Assembly (NCBI RefSeq): GCF_937891315.1
Contig: NZ_CALAGI010000126.1
Span: forward strand, 1-36,232
Direction of reading: 5' to 3'
Length of the DNA stretch: 36,232 nt
Source: an uncultured Amaricoccus sp.
GTDB lineage: Bacteria > Pseudomonadota > Alphaproteobacteria > Rhodobacterales > Rhodobacteraceae
The position numbers and the translations under genes were made by a program. Position 1 is the first letter of the stretch, and the number at the start of each line of letters is the position of its first letter. The notes beneath the pieces are model-generated. The model made no database searches and was not told the DNA's origin. It saw only the letters and a program-made list of their open reading frames with translations. Positions 32,342-36,232 of the stretch are shown in pieces.

Positions 32342-33657
32342 GGTCGAAACCCATTCATCCGCCACTGGAGGCGCAGTCCTGGGCCACAGCGCCGAATTGG
32401 GAACGTCTTGACGACATTTCCGATGGGGTTTTCGATTGTCCTCATACCACGCCGAAGCTGACCGGCTACGGACCGTTCGTGGTTCGCTCGCAGGACATTC
32501 GCACGGGCATTTTCCGGCACGAGGATGCGGCGCGGGTCTCCGAAGAAACCTACAAGGAGCGGATCGCGCGCGCCGAACCCCGGCATGGTGACCTCCTCTA
32601 CAGTCGTGAGGGAACCTACTTCGGTATCGCGGCCGAAATCCCGCGGGGCGAGCGCGCTTGCCTTGGACAGAGGATGGTGCTGATCCGTCCCAACCGGGAG
32701 CGTATCGACACGCGGTTCCTTCGGTACTGGCTTAATTCGCCGGTGATGGCTCGTCACTTAGAGGGTTTTCGCGACGGATCGGTTGCGGAGCGTCTGAACC
32801 TTCCCACGATACGCGGGTTGGCGGTCCCGGTGTTGCCCCTGCCCGAGCAGCAGGCCATCGCCGCCGTCCTCGGCGCCCTCGACGACAAGATCGAGCTGAA
32901 TCGGCGGATGAGCGCGACGCTGGAGGAGATGGCGCGGGCGCTGTTCCGGTCCTGGTTCGTCGATTTCGACCCAGTGCATGCCAAGGCGCGGGGCGAGGCC
33001 CCCGCGCACATGGACGCCGCCACCGCCGCCCTGTTCCCCGACAGCTTCGGCGAGCATGGACTGCCGGATGGGTGGAGTATGAGCGTCGTCGGAGCCGAGT
33101 TCGACCTCACTATGGGTCAGTCGCCGCCCGGTAACACATACAATGATGATGGTGTCGGCCTGCCCTTCTTCCAAGGACGAACTGACTTCGGCTTTCGCTA
33201 CCCCGAGAACCGCAAGTTCTGCTCGGCTCCAACCCGGATCGCCGAGGCCAAGGATACGCTGGTCAGCGTCCGCGCGCCGGTGGGCGATATCAATCAGGCC
33301 TGGGAAAGGTGCTGTGTGGGCCGTGGCGTGGCCGCAATCAGGCATCGAACAGGCCAGCGCTCCTATACCTTCTACGCAGTGCAGTCCTTGCAGGAACAAC
33401 TTCGGGAGTTCGAGCACACTGGCACGGTCTTTGGCGCGATCAACAAGAGCCAGTTCGAGGCGCTTAAGGTGGCGGCACCGACGCCGGAGGTGATCTCCGC
33501 GTATGAGGGCATCGGAAGTAGTCTTGACGCCCGCCTCAGAACAGCCACGGCTGAGAGCCGCACCCTCGCAGCCCTCCGCGACACCCTCCTCCCCAAGCTC
33601 ATGTCCGGCGAGCTCCGCGTTCGCGACGCCGAGCGGCAGATTGCGGAGGCGGTCTGA
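32338..33657 (+). CDS. hsdS: Type I restriction-modification system specificity subunit S
   Basis: A 439-residue protein that determines the bipartite DNA target. It has two target-recognition domains: TRD1 about residues 10-160 (with VVRSQDIRTGIF, LLYSREGTY and RFLRYWLNS) and TRD2 about 245-390 (SVVGAEFDLTMGQSPPG, FFQGRTDFGF). Each is followed by a conserved helical spacer: LPEQQAIAAVLGALDDKIELN near 167 and TLAALRDTLLPKLMSGELRV near the end. Base composition of the TRDs is less GC-rich than the flanking hsdM and hsdR, as expected for rapidly exchanged specificity modules. The start is GTG within the hsdM stop (GTGA), and the stop overlaps hsdR (TGATG). The target sequence cannot be read from the protein. 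Confidence 0.95.
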   Translation: MRSKPIHPPLEAQSWATAPNWERLDDISDGVFDCPHTTPKLTGYGPFVVRSQDIRTGIFRHEDAARVSEETYKERIARAEPRHGDLLYSREGTYFGIAAEIPRGERACLGQRMVLIRPNRERIDTRFLRYWLNSPVMARHLEGFRDGSVAERLNLPTIRGLAVPVLPLPEQQAIAAVLGALDDKIELNRRMSATLEEMARALFRSWFVDFDPVHAKARGEAPAHMDAATAALFPDSFGEHGLPDGWSMSVVGAEFDLTMGQSPPGNTYNDDGVGLPFFQGRTDFGFRYPENRKFCSAPTRIAEAKDTLVSVRAPVGDINQAWERCCVGRGVAAIRHRTGQRSYTFYAVQSLQEQLREFEHTGTVFGAINKSQFEALKVAAPTPEVISAYEGIGSSLDARLRTATAESRTLAALRDTLLPKLMSGELRVRDAERQIAEAV

Positions 33658-36232
33658 TGGCCTGGGCGTCGGAAGCTGATCTCGAGGATGTCGCCCTCGC
33701 CCATCTGGCGAAACTCGGCTTCGCCTATCTGCCCGGCGCCGCGCTGTCGCCGGAGGCGAAGGCGCCGCTGCGGAAGTCGTTCCGCGACGTGATCCTGGCG
33801 GATCGGCTGAAGGCGGCGATCGCCCGGCTGAACCCCGATCTGCCGGCGCGGGCAATCGAGGAGGTCGCGCAGCGGCTCATCGACTCGGAGTTCTCGGCTG
33901 ATCCCATCGCCGAGAACCGGCGCGTCCACGAGTTGCTTGTCGCCGGCGTCCCGGTGGAGTTTCAGCGCAGGGCCGAGACGGTGTCGGCGCGGGCGCGGCT
34001 CGTCGATTGGGAGAACCGGGGCAACGACTGGCTCGCGGTCAACCAGATGGAGATCGTCGGCAAGGCGCCGCGGAAGCCGGACGTGCTGCTCTTCCTGAAC
34101 GGCCTGCCGCTCGTTGTGATCGAGCTGAAGGGGACGGAGGGCAAGGGGCTGCCCGAGGCGTTCAACCAGATCGAGACCTACAAGGCGGACCTGCCGGAGC
34201 TCTTCCGCACCAACCTCTTCTCGGTGATCTCGGACGGGATCACCGCGCGTTACGGCTCGGTTTCAGCTGACTTCGACCGCTTCATGCGCTGGCGCACGGT
34301 CGATGGCGAGACGCTTGTGAAGGACGGCACCGATCTCGCGCTGGAAACCCTGATCCACGGGCTGCTCGCGCCGGAGACGCTGCTCGCCATGCTGCGGCGG
34401 TTCGCGGTCTTCGAGGACGAGGGCAAGGGGCCGGTCAAGAAGATTGCCGGCTACCACCAGTTCCACGCCGTGCGAAAGGGCGTCGCCCGCGTCCTTGAAG
34501 CGCGCGCCGGTGACGGCCGCGGCGGTGTCTTCTGGCATACGCAGGGCTCAGGCAAGTCGCTGCTGATGGCCTTTCTCGGCGGCGCGCTGATGCACGAGCC
34601 GGCGCTGGAGAACCCGACGCTGGTTGTGCTGACCGACCGGAACGACCTCGACAACCAGCTCTTCGCCACCTTCTCCCGCTGCGCGGCGCTCTTCGGCGAG
34701 GCGCCGGTCCAGGTCGAGGACATCGACGACCTCCATGCGAAGCTCGCGAACCGGCAGGTCGGCGGGGTGATCTTCACCACCATCCAGAAGTTCCGACCGC
34801 GCGACGGCGAGGCGGAGTTCCCGCCCCTGACCGACCGTTCCAACGTCATCGTCTTCGTCGACGAGGCGCATCGCTCCCAATACGGCTTCGCCGCGAAGAT
34901 CGACCCGAAGACCGGCGAGATCCGCTATGGCTTCGCCCATCACCTGCGCAGGGCCCTGCCGAACGCCGCCTATGTCGGCTTCACCGGAACCCCGGTCGAG
35001 CTCGTCAAGGCCAACACCTATGGCGTCTTCGGCGACCAGATTGACGTCTACGATATCGCCCAGGCGGTCGAGGACGGCGCGACCGTGCCGATCTATTACG
35101 AGGCCCGCGTCGCCAAGGTCGAGATCGCCGATGAGATGGCCGGGCTGATCGACGCCGAGTTCGAGGAGATCACCGAGGCGATCAGTGAGGCCGAGAAGGC
35201 CGCCAGCGCACGCCGCTGGGGCCGGATCGAGGCGCTGGTCGGCGCTTCGACGCGCCTCGACGTGGTGGTCGCCGACATCCTCGACCATTTCGACAAGCGC
35301 CAGGACGCCCTCGACGGCAAGGGCATGATCGTCTGCATGAGCCGCCGGATCGCCGTCGAGGTCTACGACCGCATCGTGACGGCGCGGCCCGACTGGCACG
35401 CTGAGACCGACGACCAGGGTGCCGTGAAGGTCGTGATGACCGGCAACGCCACCGATCCGCAGGCGTTTCAGCCTCACATCCGCTCGAAGGCGCGGCTGGA
35501 GGCGCTGCGCAGCCGCGCCCGCAACCCAGCCGATCCGCTGCAGCTCGTCATCGTCTGCGACATGTGGCTGACCGGATTCGACGCGCCCTGCATGCATACG
35601 CTCTACGTCGACAAGCCGATGCAGGGGCACAGCCTGATGCAGGCCATCGCCCGGGTGAACCGGGTCTTCCGCAACAAGCCGGCCGGCCTCGTCGTCGACT
35701 ACATCGGCATCGCCACCGACCTGAAGGCCGCGCTCGCCTACTACTCGGCCGAGGACCAGTCGAAGACCGCCGTCGATACGCGGGCGGCCGTCGGCAAGCT
35801 CATGACCTCGCTGCAGGTCCTCCGCGACATCTTCCACGGCCTCGACTATCAGACCGCGCTCGCCGGCACGCCCGCCGACCGGCTGGCTGTCTTGCCGAAA
35901 GCGATGAGCCTCGTCCTTGACCTGGAGGGCGAGGGCGCCGACCAGGACGCGAAGAGGAAGGCCGGCCGGAAGCGATTCCTCGACGCCGTGGCGGAACTCA
36001 CCAGCGCCTTCAAGCTGGCGGCCGGAACGCCGGAGGCTGAGGCGGTGAAGGTGGAGGTCGGCTTCTTCGTGGCCGTCCAGACCGCCATCGCCAAACTCGA
36101 TGGCGGCGCCTCGACAGCGCGCAAGAGCGCCGCCGCCGACTTCGCCATCGGCCAGCTCGTCAACGAGGCCGTCACCTCGACCGAGGTGATCGACGTGCTG
36201 TCGGCCTGCGGGCTGGAGCGGCCCGACATCGG
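33657..36232 (+). CDS. hsdR: Type I restriction endonuclease subunit R (3'-truncated by window)
   Basis: The motor and nuclease subunit, open through the window's right edge with at least 858 residues and no frameshift seen. The N-terminal nuclease domain has Asp142 (KPDVLLF) and ELK with Glu156 and Lys158, the PD-(D/E)xK set. The SF2 translocase follows: Walker A TQGSGKSLLM with Lys300, DEAH box at 402-405 (VFVDEAHRSQYG), GFTGTPVE, and later motif VI-like QAIARVNRVF. It pumps DNA past the HsdM-HsdS complex and cuts away from the site. ATG overlaps the hsdS stop as TGATG. The C-terminal helical domain that contacts HsdM is only partly present. Confidence 0.95.
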   Translation, partial: MAWASEADLEDVALAHLAKLGFAYLPGAALSPEAKAPLRKSFRDVILADRLKAAIARLNPDLPARAIEEVAQRLIDSEFSADPIAENRRVHELLVAGVPVEFQRRAETVSARARLVDWENRGNDWLAVNQMEIVGKAPRKPDVLLFLNGLPLVVIELKGTEGKGLPEAFNQIETYKADLPELFRTNLFSVISDGITARYGSVSADFDRFMRWRTVDGETLVKDGTDLALETLIHGLLAPETLLAMLRRFAVFEDEGKGPVKKIAGYHQFHAVRKGVARVLEARAGDGRGGVFWHTQGSGKSLLMAFLGGALMHEPALENPTLVVLTDRNDLDNQLFATFSRCAALFGEAPVQVEDIDDLHAKLANRQVGGVIFTTIQKFRPRDGEAEFPPLTDRSNVIVFVDEAHRSQYGFAAKIDPKTGEIRYGFAHHLRRALPNAAYVGFTGTPVELVKANTYGVFGDQIDVYDIAQAVEDGATVPIYYEARVAKVEIADEMAGLIDAEFEEITEAISEAEKAASARRWGRIEALVGASTRLDVVVADILDHFDKRQDALDGKGMIVCMSRRIAVEVYDRIVTARPDWHAETDDQGAVKVVMTGNATDPQAFQPHIRSKARLEALRSRARNPADPLQLVIVCDMWLTGFDAPCMHTLYVDKPMQGHSLMQAIARVNRVFRNKPAGLVVDYIGIATDLKAALAYYSAEDQSKTAVDTRAAVGKLMTSLQVLRDIFHGLDYQTALAGTPADRLAVLPKAMSLVLDLEGEGADQDAKRKAGRKRFLDAVAELTSAFKLAAGTPEAEAVKVEVGFFVAVQTAIAKLDGGASTARKSAAADFAIGQLVNEAVTSTEVIDVLSACGLERPDI

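Overview
The window reads as chromosomal DNA of a high-GC alphaproteobacterium, most likely of the Rhodobacterales/Paracoccaceae type. The grounds are the MmcB-type nuclease, a DUF2244 protein coupled to ctaD, homospermidine synthase, a DUF1127 mini-protein, the fhs / chorismate mutase / folD neighbourhood, and two RTX-repeat exoproteins. No taxonomic search was possible, so this is inference from gene content and base composition. No tRNA, rRNA, CRISPR array, prophage core or canonical insertion sequence was seen.

Layout. 1-1299: C-terminal part of a glycoside-hydrolase-like protein ending in RTX repeats. 1482-2258: FadR-type GntR regulator (minus), convergent with it. 2530-7936: a tight plus-strand run, D-Ala-D-Ala carboxypeptidase, tmk, holB, TatD DNase, MBL hydrolase and AEC transporter, with 1-4 nt overlaps at three junctions. 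7945-10786 (minus): a periplasmic protein, DUF2244 protein and cytochrome c oxidase subunit I. 11018-12194 (plus): a two-gene DNA repair pair, mmcB-pdeM. 12198-13781: an NTF2-like protein diverging from a LysR regulator. 13745-16742 (minus): one-carbon genes fhs and folD with an AroQ chorismate mutase between them. 16978-20385 (minus): ybgC, two small related lipoproteins and ruvCAB, the latter behind a near-consensus alphaproteobacterial LexA box. 20631-24037: DUF1127 protein, prmA, msrA and homospermidine synthase. 24261-26828: LuxR-type regulator followed by an RTX protein. 26902-27522: rpsD on the minus strand.

The character changes after rpsD. A 709-bp gene-free stretch (27523-28231) carries the rpsD promoter and at least six inverted repeats, and then an accessory island begins. 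Its first gene encodes an unfamiliar 823-residue protein with N-terminal Cys clusters and a transposase-like layout, but no terminal inverted repeats were found around it. It is followed in the same orientation by a complete hsdM-hsdS pair and an hsdR that runs off the right end. The three hsd genes overlap by 1-4 nt and form one type I restriction-modification operon. The 823-residue gene beside this defence operon, with its palindrome-rich upstream region, is the best candidate for something undescribed in the window.

Otherwise the window is mainly housekeeping: nucleotide and DNA metabolism (tmk, holB, ruvCAB, mmcB, pdeM), folate one-carbon flux (fhs, folD), respiration (ctaD), repair of oxidised methionine (msrA), translation (prmA, rpsD), polyamine synthesis (hss) and secreted calcium-binding proteins.
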